Under the pieces are notes generated by a model, which was given only the letters and a program-made list of their open reading frames with translations, was not told where the DNA came from and did no database searches. A stretch of 64,000 nt of DNA, taken from the NCBI GenBank assembly GCA_947525975.1, contig CANNVE010000001.1:1-64000 (forward strand), given 5' to 3'. Both the position numbers and the translations under genes were made by a program. Origin of the DNA: an uncultured Muribaculaceae bacterium (GTDB taxonomy: Bacteria > Bacteroidota > Bacteroidia > Bacteroidales > Muribaculaceae). This document shows, piece by piece, positions 26,388 through 35,505 of the stretch (position 1 is its first letter; the number at the start of each line of letters is the position of its first letter).

Positions 26388-28968
26388 CGTCGCAAATCAC
26401 AGGCCAGCCGTCGACCCACTTGATTTCACGCAGATAGAGTTTGCTGGCTCCGCGGCGCATCTTGTCATAGCCATGAGCCACGACATACCATTTGCCATCA
26501 AATTCATACACGCCGCAATGCCCTACACCCGCATATTTGCCGCTTTCGCCCGCAAGGATGGCGCCTCCGGTCTTGGCCATATCTTTGCCCTGGGCGTCAA
26601 AGTAGGGCCCGTCTACGCTTTTGCTGCGTCCCACGGCTATCTTATAGTTGCTGCTCAAGCCCTTGCAGCAGAAGTCATAGCTAACGAAGAGATAATAGTA
26701 TCCGTCATGATAGGCTATGAACGGAGCCTCGATCGCATTGTTGTTGGCCGTCTCCTGAAAATGGGCCACTTTAGCCGCAGGGCGCCTGCGCGCGATGGTC
26801 TTGGGCTCGCCTGCAGGCGTCTTCATATCTTTTTTAAGTTTCACAATCTGTATGCCGTCCCAAAATGAGCCGAATGTCATCCAAGGATTGCCCTTCTTGT
26901 CGATAATGACATTCGGGTCAATGGCGTTGAAGTCGCTCTCGCCTGGCACCGACTTGATCACCATGCCGAGGTCTTCCCACTTATAGTCGGGCGAATTAGG
27001 GTTGAGAGTCTTGTTGACAGCAACGCCTATAGCGGAAATATTCTTATAGAATGTAGAGCAACTGTAATAGAGATACCACTTATCGCCCACCTTGATGATA
27101 TCAGGAGCCCATGTGTGGCCTCCGTATGCGGGCACCGGCTCTTTGGGCCATTCGGGGATGGGGTCGAGCGGAGCCTTCTCCTGCTTCCAGTTGACCATGT
27201 CGGTCGAAGACATCATGCCGATTCCGAATCCGGTGGTGAACATATAATAGACACCGTCTTCAAAAGCCAGCACCGGATCATGCACATCGGGATACGAAGC
27301 CTCGAATTCAAAGCGTGGGCGCGGTCCGCGCGGTTTAGCCAATGTGCGCCCTATGAATTCAGCTATGCCTCCCGAGGCCTTTTCGTGGTTGGCGTAGTTG
27401 GGAAAACCATGCTTCCCTCCCGGAATCTCAAGCACGGTCACTTTTTCGTATGCCTTTTTGGCGTCGGCTATCGATGAGGTCACAATGAAATCCTCATCGC
27501 CATACACTATGAACACATCGCCCTTGTAGGCTCCGATGCTGTCCATAACAGCCAGCCCATTGATGGCTTCGTAATATTGGCGGCCGAGCTTCATGCCCAT
27601 CACATCCTGGGGCTTGTCGCCATCAGCCTCAAACCGCTTAAGCATCGCAGGGGCTGTGGCAGGAATGCCGAGAGCCGGATACACAAGCACAAGAGACTTG
27701 AACATGCCGGGATTGGCGGCGGCAGTCAGAGCAGCCACAAGTCCGCCCTGGCTGCATCCCAGTAGGGCCACGCGGTCAGGATCTACAAAACCCCATCCTT
27801 TCACCTGCCGGGCTATCTCCTCCACATTGGCTTTTTCGGTGAAAATCGTCATATCGGTGGTGACGCCCTCGCTGCGGCTGTTATTGCCGCCTCCGCAGAA
27901 GTCAAACACAAAACTCGCCACGCCCTGCATGGCAAGGGTCTCGGCATAGGCTTGTGGCTCAAGGAAATTCCCGTTGTAGCCATGGGCCATGATCACCATA
28001 GGCATCTTGCCCTCCACTCCGTTGGGGATGAAAGCTTTGCCCCAAAGATTCTTGCCGTCGGTCATCTTCAGGCTGTATTCCTTCACCGCGAAGGGATCGT
28101 TATTGTCAGGGAAATTTTTGGCCTTCATCGTATAGTCGGGGAAATCCTTTAGCCTATTGCGCAAAAACACGTCGATCTCCGAGCGCTTGTCTTTGAACTG
28201 CCATCCCAGCCAAGAGCGCACCATAGGAGAGAATGATCCGCCAAACGGCTCGTGGAATGTGCCGCCGTGGCCTACACGTACCTGATTGGCGAAAGCCACA
28301 GGCACATTGTCAATTCTGGCATAATCCTTTTCAGCGTTGGCATAGGCTATGTCTCCTTCTCCGCCGATGAGATACAGCACGGGGCCATGGAGATTTTTGA
28401 GCGACTCCTTGCTGGCATCGGCCATCTGCATGTCGCCCATACCTGAATTGAGCATAAGATAGGTCTTGACCCTGGGGTCAGCGGCATTGGCCAGCACTTG
28501 CGCGCCGCCACAGCTTTGTCCTCCAAGAGCCACATACTCCATATCGATGTTCCCGAAATAATCACTGCCTTTTTTGGCATTCTGCGCCTGAGCCCAGTCT
28601 ATGGCCTTTATCATGTCAGAATTGGGCGATTTGCGCAACTCGCGGTCAGAGATGCTGTCCTGCATCTCACCAAGGGCCACCACTATGTATCCGTATGAGG
28701 CCACATCGTTGAGCAGGCGCTCATGCGGCAGGGAGGTGTCATTGCATGCTCCATTGGCGAAAACGAATAGAGGAAGAGCGCCTTCGTGAGTGACAGCCGC
28801 CTGGATGTCAGACGGACGGTAAACCACAAATCCCTTAAGTGTGGGATCGGATATAGCTTCAGCCTTGTAAGGGCCACTGCCGCCCTGGTCAATCACTTTC
28901 TTTGCCGGAGCAGCCCATGACATCAGGCCCGCGGCCGCGGTCATGGCGAGAATTAAGGTTTTTATCAT
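26374..28968 (-). CDS. Secreted fusion: two alpha/beta-hydrolase domains plus GH43
   Basis: An 864-residue secreted enzyme (signal peptide 1-19) with three catalytic-type domains. Domain 1 (about 35-285) is an alpha/beta hydrolase with nucleophile motif GQSCGG (Ser152), candidate Asp206 and His234 or His239. Domain 2 (about 290-545) is a dienelactone-hydrolase-like domain with GCSQGG (Ser406), Asp491 and His520. Domain 3 (about 555-864) is a family 43 five-bladed propeller: VHDP (Asp564, base), IDPN (Asp684, pKa modulator) and EAPF (Glu747, acid). GH43 enzymes mostly remove arabinose or xylose; the hydrolases could remove acetyl or feruloyl esters. The natural reading is one enzyme that de-esterifies and cuts a decorated arabinan or xylan, but the substrate is inferred. 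Confidence 0.88.
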   Translation of the reverse strand: MIKTLILAMTAAAGLMSWAAPAKKVIDQGGSGPYKAEAISDPTLKGFVVYRPSDIQAAVTHEGALPLFVFANGACNDTSLPHERLLNDVASYGYIVVALGEMQDSISDRELRKSPNSDMIKAIDWAQAQNAKKGSDYFGNIDMEYVALGGQSCGGAQVLANAADPRVKTYLMLNSGMGDMQMADASKESLKNLHGPVLYLIGGEGDIAYANAEKDYARIDNVPVAFANQVRVGHGGTFHEPFGGSFSPMVRSWLGWQFKDKRSEIDVFLRNRLKDFPDYTMKAKNFPDNNDPFAVKEYSLKMTDGKNLWGKAFIPNGVEGKMPMVIMAHGYNGNFLEPQAYAETLAMQGVASFVFDFCGGGNNSRSEGVTTDMTIFTEKANVEEIARQVKGWGFVDPDRVALLGCSQGGLVAALTAAANPGMFKSLVLVYPALGIPATAPAMLKRFEADGDKPQDVMGMKLGRQYYEAINGLAVMDSIGAYKGDVFIVYGDEDFIVTSSIADAKKAYEKVTVLEIPGGKHGFPNYANHEKASGGIAEFIGRTLAKPRGPRPRFEFEASYPDVHDPVLAFEDGVYYMFTTGFGIGMMSSTDMVNWKQEKAPLDPIPEWPKEPVPAYGGHTWAPDIIKVGDKWYLYYSCSTFYKNISAIGVAVNKTLNPNSPDYKWEDLGMVIKSVPGESDFNAIDPNVIIDKKGNPWMTFGSFWDGIQIVKLKKDMKTPAGEPKTIARRRPAAKVAHFQETANNNAIEAPFIAYHDGYYYLFVSYDFCCKGLSSNYKIAVGRSKSVDGPYFDAQGKDMAKTGGAILAGESGKYAGVGHCGVYEFDGKWYVVAHGYDKMRRGASKLYLREIKWVDGWPVICDGDAE

Positions 28969-29019
28969 AAGATTTTGCGTGAGATTTATACGTTGAAATC
29001 ACTCTTTTTCAATATCCCG

Positions 29020-29027
29020 CAAAGATA
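29020..29027 (-). promoter_or_regulatory. -7 box for the esterase-GH43/MATE operon
   Basis: The minus strand reads TATCTTTG, about 50 nt upstream of the ATG at 28968. No exact -33 TTTG was found. Confidence 0.5.
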
Positions 29028-29092
29028 AGCAATTATACGAAAAACTCACACTTATGAAAATGTTTTTTTTGCGCGCCACCACAAACAGCATA

Positions 29093-29119
29093 GAGCCCGC
29101 AGCTTTAAGCCGCAGGCCC
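29093..29119 (-). terminator. Putative hairpin terminator after the small DxDxDG gene
   Basis: On the minus strand, GGGCCTGCGGC-TTAAA-GCTGCGGGCTC forms a stem with two G-U pairs. No immediate T run follows, so termination efficiency is doubtful. Confidence 0.45.
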
Positions 29120-29142
29120 TATATATGCTTTGCCGATCTTCG

Positions 29143-29364
29143 TCAGCCGAAAATGCCGCCAATCTTACCCTTTATCTCGTCGATGAGGCCTTCTTTCACG
29201 CCATCACCGTCAAGATCGCCGACAAGGTCAGACAACTTAGAGGTGATATCACTCATGTTCATGTTCTTAAGGTCAAAACCCTGGAGTCTTTCAGTGACCT
29301 TGGTGACATCAAATTTATCACCAAACTTGCCCTTAAGGCTTTCAATAATTTCAGTAATTTCCAT
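29143..29364 (-). CDS. Small acidic protein with DxDxDG loop
   Basis: A 73-residue protein without signal peptide or membrane segment, mostly helical (MEITEIIESLKGKFG at the start; GLIDEIKGKIGGIFG at the end). Residues 50-55 read DLDGDG, the opening of an EF-hand or dockerin-type calcium loop, but the twelfth loop position is Ile where an acidic residue is normal, so calcium binding is uncertain. No family recognised. It stands alone between the esterase-GH43 gene and the Rpn-like gene. Coding status rests on sensible amino-acid composition, an ATG start and a hairpin after the stop. Confidence 0.65.
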   Translation of the reverse strand: MEITEIIESLKGKFGDKFDVTKVTERLQGFDLKNMNMSDITSKLSDLVGDLDGDGVKEGLIDEIKGKIGGIFG

Positions 29365-29511
29365 AATCGTTGTTTTGAATTAATCGAATGCTTATCTATA
29401 ATTGAAAACATTTGAGAATGGCCAAGGTTCATTGGTCATAGACGTCTTTAGCTTAATTTCATATACAAAACAAATCCTTAATTGATTTTTTTTTAAAAAA
29501 AACTCCAAATA

Positions 29512-29543
29512 TTTGTTGGCGTGGACAATAATCCGTATCTTTG
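29512..29543 (+). promoter_or_regulatory. Promoter of the first Rpn-like gene
   Basis: TTTG (29512-29515), 20 bp, TATCTTTG (29536-29543), a full match to the Bacteroidetes consensus. About 30 nt of leader to the ATG at 29574. Confidence 0.75.
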
Positions 29544-29573
29544 TGTATCAAACACATCTGCCGCCAAACACTT

Positions 29574-30437
29574 ATGCCTATGCCTGAAATCACATCAACA
29601 TACATCAACCCTCTCACTGACTTCGGCTTCAAATACCTATTCGGGCAGGAAGAGAATAAACAGTTTCTGCTTTCGTTCCTCAATGCAGTGATGCAGGGCC
29701 ACCGCATATTGACTGACGTGGATTTTGTAGACAAAGAAATGGTCAGCGAGAGCAAAGATGGCAGAGCTCTGATATACGACCTGCACTGCAAAACTTCAGA
29801 CGGAAGCTCGATAATAGTGGAAATGCAAAACCGCTATCAGACCCATTTCAAAGACAGAGCGCTATTCTACATATCCACTGACATACACCGGCAGGGCAAA
29901 AAAGGATGCGACTGGGATTACAGCCTTACGCCCGTATATGGGATATATCTGATGAACTTTGATTGGAAAGAAAAGACGAAAGAACATTTGCGCGAAGACG
30001 TATGTTTGATGAATATAAGGAATCATGAGGTTTTCTCTGACAAGATTTGGATGACATTCCTAAAGATTCCAATGATGGTAAAGGATGCCGCAAACTGCAA
30101 GGATACCTTTGACAAATGGTTGTACCTATTTAAAAACATGGAGAAGATGGAAGCTATGCCTCAAGCATTTACTAACGATCCTGTGTTCCGCAGACTCGGA
30201 GAAGTGGCCAGAGTTGCCGCCCTTGACAACAAAAGTAGGTCAGACTACGAAAAGTCACTGAAAATATACCGTGACAATTACGCCATAGCCATGACCGAAA
30301 GAACCGAAGGCAGAGCCGAAGGCAGGGCTGAAGGCGTCAAAATAATGAGCGAGATGGGCATACCGCATGACGTCATCGCGGCCAAATTTAAGATGCCGCT
30401 GTCGGATGTGGAAGCAATCCTTGGCTTGCCGAGATAG
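29574..30437 (+). CDS. Rpn/PD-(D/E)XK nuclease-family protein 1
   Basis: A 287-residue protein of the PDDEXK_2 'Rpn family recombination-promoting nuclease/putative transposase' group. The N-terminal hallmark is INPLTDFGFKYLFG. The nuclease core shows YDLHCKTSDGSSIIVEMQNRYQ, where the Asp and the Glu-x-Gln fit the PD-(D/E)XK active site. The C-terminal part has a short run of Arg-Ala-Glu-Gly repeats, then a helix-turn-helix-like tail (GIPHDVIAAKFKMPLSDVEAILGL). Two ATGs, 29574 and 29580, both fit. The annotated 'transposase' role is historical: no inverted repeats or transposition genes are nearby. A second, longer paralogue lies at 43557. Confidence 0.85.
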   Translation: MPMPEITSTYINPLTDFGFKYLFGQEENKQFLLSFLNAVMQGHRILTDVDFVDKEMVSESKDGRALIYDLHCKTSDGSSIIVEMQNRYQTHFKDRALFYISTDIHRQGKKGCDWDYSLTPVYGIYLMNFDWKEKTKEHLREDVCLMNIRNHEVFSDKIWMTFLKIPMMVKDAANCKDTFDKWLYLFKNMEKMEAMPQAFTNDPVFRRLGEVARVAALDNKSRSDYEKSLKIYRDNYAIAMTERTEGRAEGRAEGVKIMSEMGIPHDVIAAKFKMPLSDVEAILGLPR

Positions 30438-30517
30438 CACTCTCCCCCATGCGCGCCTCCTCTGAAATTTGTTCATAATTCTTATGTCGGAAATTTCGCG
30501 GTAAAAGAAAAAATCAC

Positions 30518-30525
30518 TACCTTTG
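30518..30525 (+). promoter_or_regulatory. -7 box for the PurF-like gene
   Basis: TACCTTTG matches TAnnTTTG, 25 bp before the ATG at 30551. Confidence 0.55.
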
Positions 30526-30550
30526 CGCTTTCAATATAAAGGTACACATT

Positions 30551-31957
30551 ATGGGTGGATTTTTTGGTACCGCGCTCAAGCGCGACTGTGTAAACGATCT
30601 GTACTACGGCACAGACTATAACTCACATCTTGGCACCAAAAGAGGCGGAATGGCTACGTATAGCCCCGAGACGGGCTTCGTGAGAAGCATCCACAGCCTC
30701 GAAAACACGTATTTCCGCACTAAGTTTGAGGGCATCCTGTCAAGGTTCAAAGGAAATCTGGGCATCGGCGTAATAAGCGACAATGACTCGCAGCCCATCG
30801 TGGTCAATTCCCATCTGGGAAAATTCGCGATAGTGACAGTGGCTAAGATAGCCAACATGGAGGAATTGGAGACAGAAATGCTCGCCAACCATGTGCACTT
30901 CGCCGAGACAAGCTCGGGCAACACCAATCCGAGCGAGATGGTGGCTACCCTGATCAACGAAGGCGATGATTTCGCATCAGGCATACGCTACGCCCAAGAG
31001 CGCATCAAAGGCTCATGCTCAATGCTCCTGCTCACCTCCGAAGGGCTGATAGCCGCCCGCGACAAATTTGGTCGCACTCCGATCCTCATAGGCAAAAAAG
31101 ATGACGGATATGCCCTCTCCAGCGAATCAACAGCATTCCCCAACCTCGACTACCAACCGGTGAGAGATCTCGGCCCCGGCGAGATAGTCAAAGTCACAGC
31201 CGACGGCATCGAACAGCTCGCCGAGCCGCTGCCAGAAATGCAGATCTGCTCATTCCTGTGGGTATACTACGGATTTCCCGTGTCATGCTACGAAGGCCGC
31301 AATGTAGACGATGTGCGCTACAGCAGCGGCGAACTCATGGGCATGCGCGACGACACCGAAGTAGACTGCGTCTGCGGCATCCCCGACTCCGGCACCGGCA
31401 TGGCCATGGGATACAGCCGAGGCAAAGGCGTGCCCTACCGCCGCTGCGTGGCCAAGTACACGCCAACATGGCCCCGAAGCTTCACCCCTTCCGACCAAAG
31501 CCGCCGCGACCTTGTGGCAAAGATGAAGCTTATCCCCAACCGCGCCATGATGCAGGGGCGCAGAGTGGCATTCTGCGACGACTCTATCGTAAGGGGCACA
31601 CAGCTGAAAGACAATGTGCAGACTTTCTTCGACAACGGAGCCAAGGAAGTGCACATGCGCATAGCCTGCCCCCCGCTCATATACGGCTGTCCATTCGTTG
31701 GCTTCACTTCATCAAAATCCGACCTTGAGCTCCTTACGCGCCGCATCATCGCCGAGCTCGAAGGCGACCCCAACAAGAACCTCGAGGCATACGCCACCAC
31801 AGGATCACCTGAATACAACGCACTTGTGCAGAAAATGGCCGACAGACTCGGCCTCGACTCTCTGAAATTCAGCACAATCGAAGAGCTTGTGCAAGCCATT
31901 GGCCTGCCGAAGCACAGGATTTGCACGCACTGCTTCGATGGCAGCTCACACTTCTGA
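30551..31957 (+). CDS. Amidophosphoribosyltransferase (PurF)-like protein lacking Cys1
   Basis: A 468-residue homologue of PurF, which makes 5-phosphoribosylamine from PRPP and glutamine. The phosphoribosyltransferase half is intact: the PRPP loop VAFCDDSIVRGT lies at 339-350, and four cysteines (233, 380, 458, 461) fit the Fe-S ligand pattern of B. subtilis PurF. The N-terminal Ntn-hydrolase half is not intact: the protein begins Met-Gly-Gly where PurF has Met-Cys-Gly, the usual HRGQD reads HLGTK (26-30), and the NG motif of the glutamine site is absent. It should not hydrolyse glutamine. It may use ammonia, receive it from a partner, or have another role. Such MGGFFG-type forms are, from memory, widespread in Bacteroidetes. 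No purine genes adjoin it. Confidence 0.85.
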   Translation: MGGFFGTALKRDCVNDLYYGTDYNSHLGTKRGGMATYSPETGFVRSIHSLENTYFRTKFEGILSRFKGNLGIGVISDNDSQPIVVNSHLGKFAIVTVAKIANMEELETEMLANHVHFAETSSGNTNPSEMVATLINEGDDFASGIRYAQERIKGSCSMLLLTSEGLIAARDKFGRTPILIGKKDDGYALSSESTAFPNLDYQPVRDLGPGEIVKVTADGIEQLAEPLPEMQICSFLWVYYGFPVSCYEGRNVDDVRYSSGELMGMRDDTEVDCVCGIPDSGTGMAMGYSRGKGVPYRRCVAKYTPTWPRSFTPSDQSRRDLVAKMKLIPNRAMMQGRRVAFCDDSIVRGTQLKDNVQTFFDNGAKEVHMRIACPPLIYGCPFVGFTSSKSDLELLTRRIIAELEGDPNKNLEAYATTGSPEYNALVQKMADRLGLDSLKFSTIEELVQAIGLPKHRICTHCFDGSSHF

Positions 31958-32044
31958 TGCTCAAAGCCCGGCTCTTTTAGCTAACTTTAAAGAATTTCGG
32001 CAAAAATCAAATCGTTTTTTGGAGGAAATTTCACACAAAATTTG

Positions 32045-32052
32045 TAATTTTG
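32045..32052 (+). promoter_or_regulatory. -7 box for pckA
   Basis: TAATTTTG, with a possible TTTG at 32018-32021 (spacer 23 bp, longer than ideal). Leader of about 60 nt. Confidence 0.55.
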
Positions 32053-32115
32053 CACAGGAATACAATAAGGTAAACAACACAATAACTCTCTATACAATTT
32101 AAACTCGATTTTAAC

Positions 32116-33759
32116 ATGAGCCAAATTGAAGAAATCAAGAAAGCCCGTCTGGCCAGCGTCAAGGAAGACCTCGCCAAGCGTGGCATCACCGGCGTAGCTG
32201 AGGTTATCTACAACCCCACCTACGAGGAGCTGTTCAAGGATGAGACCCTCAGCACCCTCGAGGGCTACGAAAAAGGACAGAACACCGAGCTCAACGCTGT
32301 CAATGTGATGACAGGCGTCTACACCGGACGTTCGCCCAAAGATAAGTTCATCGTAATGGACGAAATCAGCAAGGACACCGTATGGTGGACTACCCCCGAA
32401 TACAAGAACGACAACAAGCCCGCTTCGCAGGAGGCTTGGGCTGCATGCAAGGAACTCGCCCTCAAGGAGCTTTCCGGCAAGAAGCTTTATGTTGTCGACG
32501 GCTTCTGCGGCACCCACAAGGCTACCCGCATGGCTGTGCGCTTCATCGTTGAGGTGGCTTGGCAGGCTCACTTCGTGACCAACATGTTCATCCGCCCCTC
32601 TGCTGAAGACCTCGAGAACTTCACTCCCGACTTCGTTGTATACAACGCTTCTAAGGCTAAACTCGAGAACTACAAGGAACTCGGCCTCAACAGCGAGACC
32701 GCAGTTGTCTTCAACCTCACTTCTCGCGAGCAGGTGATCATCAACACCTGGTACGGCGGCGAAATGAAGAAGGGCATGTTCTCGATGATGAACTACTACC
32801 TGCCTCTCCAGGGCATCGCTTCTATGCACTGCTCTGCCAACACCGACATGGAAGGCAAGAACACCGCCATCTTCTTCGGTCTCTCCGGCACAGGCAAGAC
32901 CACCCTTTCGACCGACCCCAAGCGTCTCCTCATCGGCGACGACGAGCACGGCTGGGACGACGAAGGCGTATTCAACTTCGAAGGCGGCTGCTACGCCAAG
33001 GTTATCAACCTTGACAAGGAAAGCGAGCCTGACATCTACAACGCTATCCGCCGCGACGCTCTTCTTGAGAACGTAACCGTTGACGCAGAAGGCAAGATCG
33101 ACTTCGCTGACAAGAGCGTGACCGAGAACACCCGCGTATCTTATCCCATCGACCACATCGAGAAGATCGTGCGCCCCGCTTCTGAAGGCCCCGCCGCAAA
33201 GAACGTAATCTTCCTGTCTGCCGACGCATTCGGCGTGCTGCCTCCCGTGTCGATCCTGACTCCCGAGCAGACCAAATACTACTTCCTGAGCGGCTTCACC
33301 GCCAAGCTCGCCGGCACAGAGCGCGGCATCACCGAGCCCACTCCCACTTTCTCTGCTTGCTTCGGCCAGGCTTTCCTCGAACTCCACCCCACAAAGTATG
33401 CAGAGGAGCTCGTTAAGCGCATGGAGCAGAGCGGCGCAAAGGCTTATCTGGTGAACACCGGCTGGAACGGCACCGGCAAGCGCATCTCCATCCGCGACAC
33501 CCGTGGCATCATCGACGCCATCCTCAACGGCGACATCCTCACCGCTCCCACCAAGAAGCTCCCCATCTTCGACTTCGAAGTGCCCACCGCACTCCCCGGC
33601 GTTGATCCCGCCATCCTCGATCCGCGCGACACATACGCTAACGTTGAAGACTGGAACACCAAGGCCAACGACCTCGCTGCCCGCTTCATCAAGAACTTCG
33701 AGAAGTACACCAACAACGAAGCCGGCCAGGCTCTCGTTGCCGCTGGTCCCCAGCTCTAA
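32116..33759 (+). CDS. pckA: Phosphoenolpyruvate carboxykinase (ATP)
   Basis: A 547-residue PEP carboxykinase of the ATP type, interconverting oxaloacetate + ATP with PEP + CO2 + ADP. In fermentative Bacteroidales it often runs toward oxaloacetate for succinate formation. Motifs: [14 protein letters not shown] (67-80), the kinase-1a P-loop GLSGTGKTT (255-263), the metal-binding [10 protein letters not shown] (273-282), [11 protein letters not shown] near 455. Codon use is more uniform than in its neighbours, which fits high expression. It has its own promoter and a strong terminator. Confidence 0.97.
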   Translation: MSQIEEIKKARLASVKEDLAKRGITGVAEVIYNPTYEELFKDETLSTLEGYEKGQNTELNAVNVMTGVYTGRSPKDKFIVMDEISKDTVWWTTPEYKNDNKPASQEAWAACKELALKELSGKKLYVVDGFCGTHKATRMAVRFIVEVAWQAHFVTNMFIRPSAEDLENFTPDFVVYNASKAKLENYKELGLNSETAVVFNLTSREQVIINTWYGGEMKKGMFSMMNYYLPLQGIASMHCSANTDMEGKNTAIFFGLSGTGKTTLSTDPKRLLIGDDEHGWDDEGVFNFEGGCYAKVINLDKESEPDIYNAIRRDALLENVTVDAEGKIDFADKSVTENTRVSYPIDHIEKIVRPASEGPAAKNVIFLSADAFGVLPPVSILTPEQTKYYFLSGFTAKLAGTERGITEPTPTFSACFGQAFLELHPTKYAEELVKRMEQSGAKAYLVNTGWNGTGKRISIRDTRGIIDAILNGDILTAPTKKLPIFDFEVPTALPGVDPAILDPRDTYANVEDWNTKANDLAARFIKNFEKYTNNEAGQALVAAGPQL

Positions 33760-33817
33760 TCTCAATTAGAAATCGGCTTTTCAGCATCAACCACTGAATA
33801 TCCAGACATAAACTGAC

Positions 33818-33850
33818 AAGAAGGAGGCTTTTACGGCCTCCTTCTTTCAT
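33818..33850 (+). terminator. Terminator of pckA
   Basis: An 11-bp perfect stem AAGAAGGAGGC / GCCTCCTTCTT with a 7-nt loop, followed by TCATTT. Confidence 0.85.
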
Positions 33851-33934
33851 TTCAAGCAAACAGTTATCCTCAATAATTGACCAAAGCCTATGGCATTGAG
33901 TGACCGCAAGCAACAATGCCGCAACCTGCATAAC

Positions 33935-33965
33935 AAAAGAAGCCCGCTCATCGCGGGCTTCTTTT
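33935..33965. terminator. Bidirectional terminator downstream of hutH
   Basis: A 13-bp perfect stem AAAAGAAGCCCGC / GCGGGCTTCTTTT with loop TCATC. A T run follows on either strand. It lies 18 bp past the hutH stop and closes the histidine-degradation operon. Confidence 0.9.
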
Positions 33966-33983
33966 GTACATAAGGTATGAACC

Positions 33984-35480
33984 TTAGAAGTTGGTGGGCA
34001 TGCGGCGCAGGAATTCGATGCTCTTGTCGATGGCTTCGTACATGATGATGTCGTCATTGACAAAGGCCACGCTGGTGCGGTATTCTGCCATTATGCCTTC
34101 AAGGAAGGGCGATGTCTTGAGAGGACGGCGGAAGTCAAGGGCCTGGGCGGCGTTCATCAGCTCGATGGCGAGGATGCGCTCAAGATTGTCAAGCACCTTG
34201 AGCAACTTTGTGGCGGCGTTTCCGCCCATGCTCACATGGTCTTCCTGCTCGTTGCTCGATACGATCGAGTCGCTCGATGCAGCAAAGCAATACATCTTGT
34301 TCTGGCTCACCATCGACGCTGCGGCATACTGAGGTATCATGAAGCCGGAGTTAAGGCCCGGATGAGCCACAAGGAATTCCGGCAGCCCCCTCTTTCCGAG
34401 TATGAGCTGGGCCACACGGCGCTCTGATATGTTGCCGAGCTCGGCCAGTCCGATGGCCAGATAGTCCATGGGGATGGCTATCGGCTGCCCGTGGAAATTG
34501 CCGCCTGATATGATTGTGTCGTCATCGGGGAATATCGTAGGATTGTCGGTGACCGAGTTTATCTCACGCAGAATTACGTCGGCCACATAGTTGATGGCAT
34601 CCTTCGACGCCCCGTGCACCTGGGGCACACAGCGGAATGAATACGGATCTTGCGTGGCCTTGTCGGGCAAAGCGGCTATCTCGCTGCCCGACAATATGCG
34701 ACGCACATTGGCTGCGGTCTCAATCTGGCCCGGATGCGGACGCATTTGCTGTATGCAGTCGGCGAAAGCGTCGATGCGACCATTATAGGCGTCGAGCGAC
34801 AGAGCCGCCACGATGTCGGCCTTCTTGGCTATGTCGAAAGAGCGGAGCAGGGCATGCACGGCATTGGCGGTCATGAACTGGGTGCCGTTGAGAAGCGCCA
34901 GCCCCTCCTTGCTTTTGAGCTTGATGGGCTTCCAGCCATGCTCGCGAAGCACTTCGGTGGCATGGTACATGCGGCCATTGACCCTCACCTTTCCCTCTCC
35001 GATCAGCGGCAGGAATAGGTTGGCCAAGGGGGCGAGATCGCCCGAGGCTCCGAGCGAACCGCGATCATAGACTATCGGCAGGATGTTGCTGTTGTAGAAG
35101 TCGATGATACGCTGCACGGTGTCGACCTGCACCCCGCTGTATCCGAGCGAGAGGGCGTTGGCCTTAAGCAGCATCATCAATTTGATTATGACGGGAGCCA
35201 ATTCATCACCCACGCTGCAGGCATGGCTCTTCACAAGGTTTTCCTGAAGCGTTGACAGGTCGTCAGCCGATATATTGCGGTCGCAGAGGCTTCCGAATCC
35301 GGTGGTGATGCCGTAGAGCGGCACTTTCGACTCCGCCACCTTGTCGTCAAGGTAGCGTCGGCAATGCTCAATGCGCTCGATGGCTTGCGGTGAGAGCGCC
35401 AGCTGCATATTTTCAGAGAGGATTGCGTCGATGTCGGCGTATGACAGCGGCTTCTCTCCTATCTTATATACTTTATACAT
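33984..35480 (-). CDS. hutH: Histidine ammonia-lyase
   Basis: A 498-residue lyase that deaminates L-histidine to trans-urocanate. The tripeptide Ala-Ser-Gly (145-147) in GSLGASGDLAPLAN forms the MIO electrophile by self-cyclisation. The catalytic tyrosine loop YGITTGFGS lies at 56-64, and NGTQFMTANAVHAL and the FRCVPQVHGA segment also fit the family. It is the last gene of a five-gene minus-strand operon, 25 bp after fchA, although it catalyses the first step. Confidence 0.97.
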   Translation of the reverse strand: MYKVYKIGEKPLSYADIDAILSENMQLALSPQAIERIEHCRRYLDDKVAESKVPLYGITTGFGSLCDRNISADDLSTLQENLVKSHACSVGDELAPVIIKLMMLLKANALSLGYSGVQVDTVQRIIDFYNSNILPIVYDRGSLGASGDLAPLANLFLPLIGEGKVRVNGRMYHATEVLREHGWKPIKLKSKEGLALLNGTQFMTANAVHALLRSFDIAKKADIVAALSLDAYNGRIDAFADCIQQMRPHPGQIETAANVRRILSGSEIAALPDKATQDPYSFRCVPQVHGASKDAINYVADVILREINSVTDNPTIFPDDDTIISGGNFHGQPIAIPMDYLAIGLAELGNISERRVAQLILGKRGLPEFLVAHPGLNSGFMIPQYAAASMVSQNKMYCFAASSDSIVSSNEQEDHVSMGGNAATKLLKVLDNLERILAIELMNAAQALDFRRPLKTSPFLEGIMAEYRTSVAFVNDDIIMYEAIDKSIEFLRRMPTNF

Positions 35481-35505
35481 ATTGGTATCGATTTAAGGCA
35501 ATTCG

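Noticed and set aside
29574-30437. Rpn-like gene as part of an insertion sequence
   Set aside because: No terminal inverted repeats or target-site duplications were found; the gene has an ordinary chromosomal promoter.
31987-33765. A 592-codon open frame on the minus strand across pckA
   Set aside because: It is antisense to an unmistakable pckA, has low-complexity Val/Glu/Gly-rich content, and arises from C-rich third positions of pckA.
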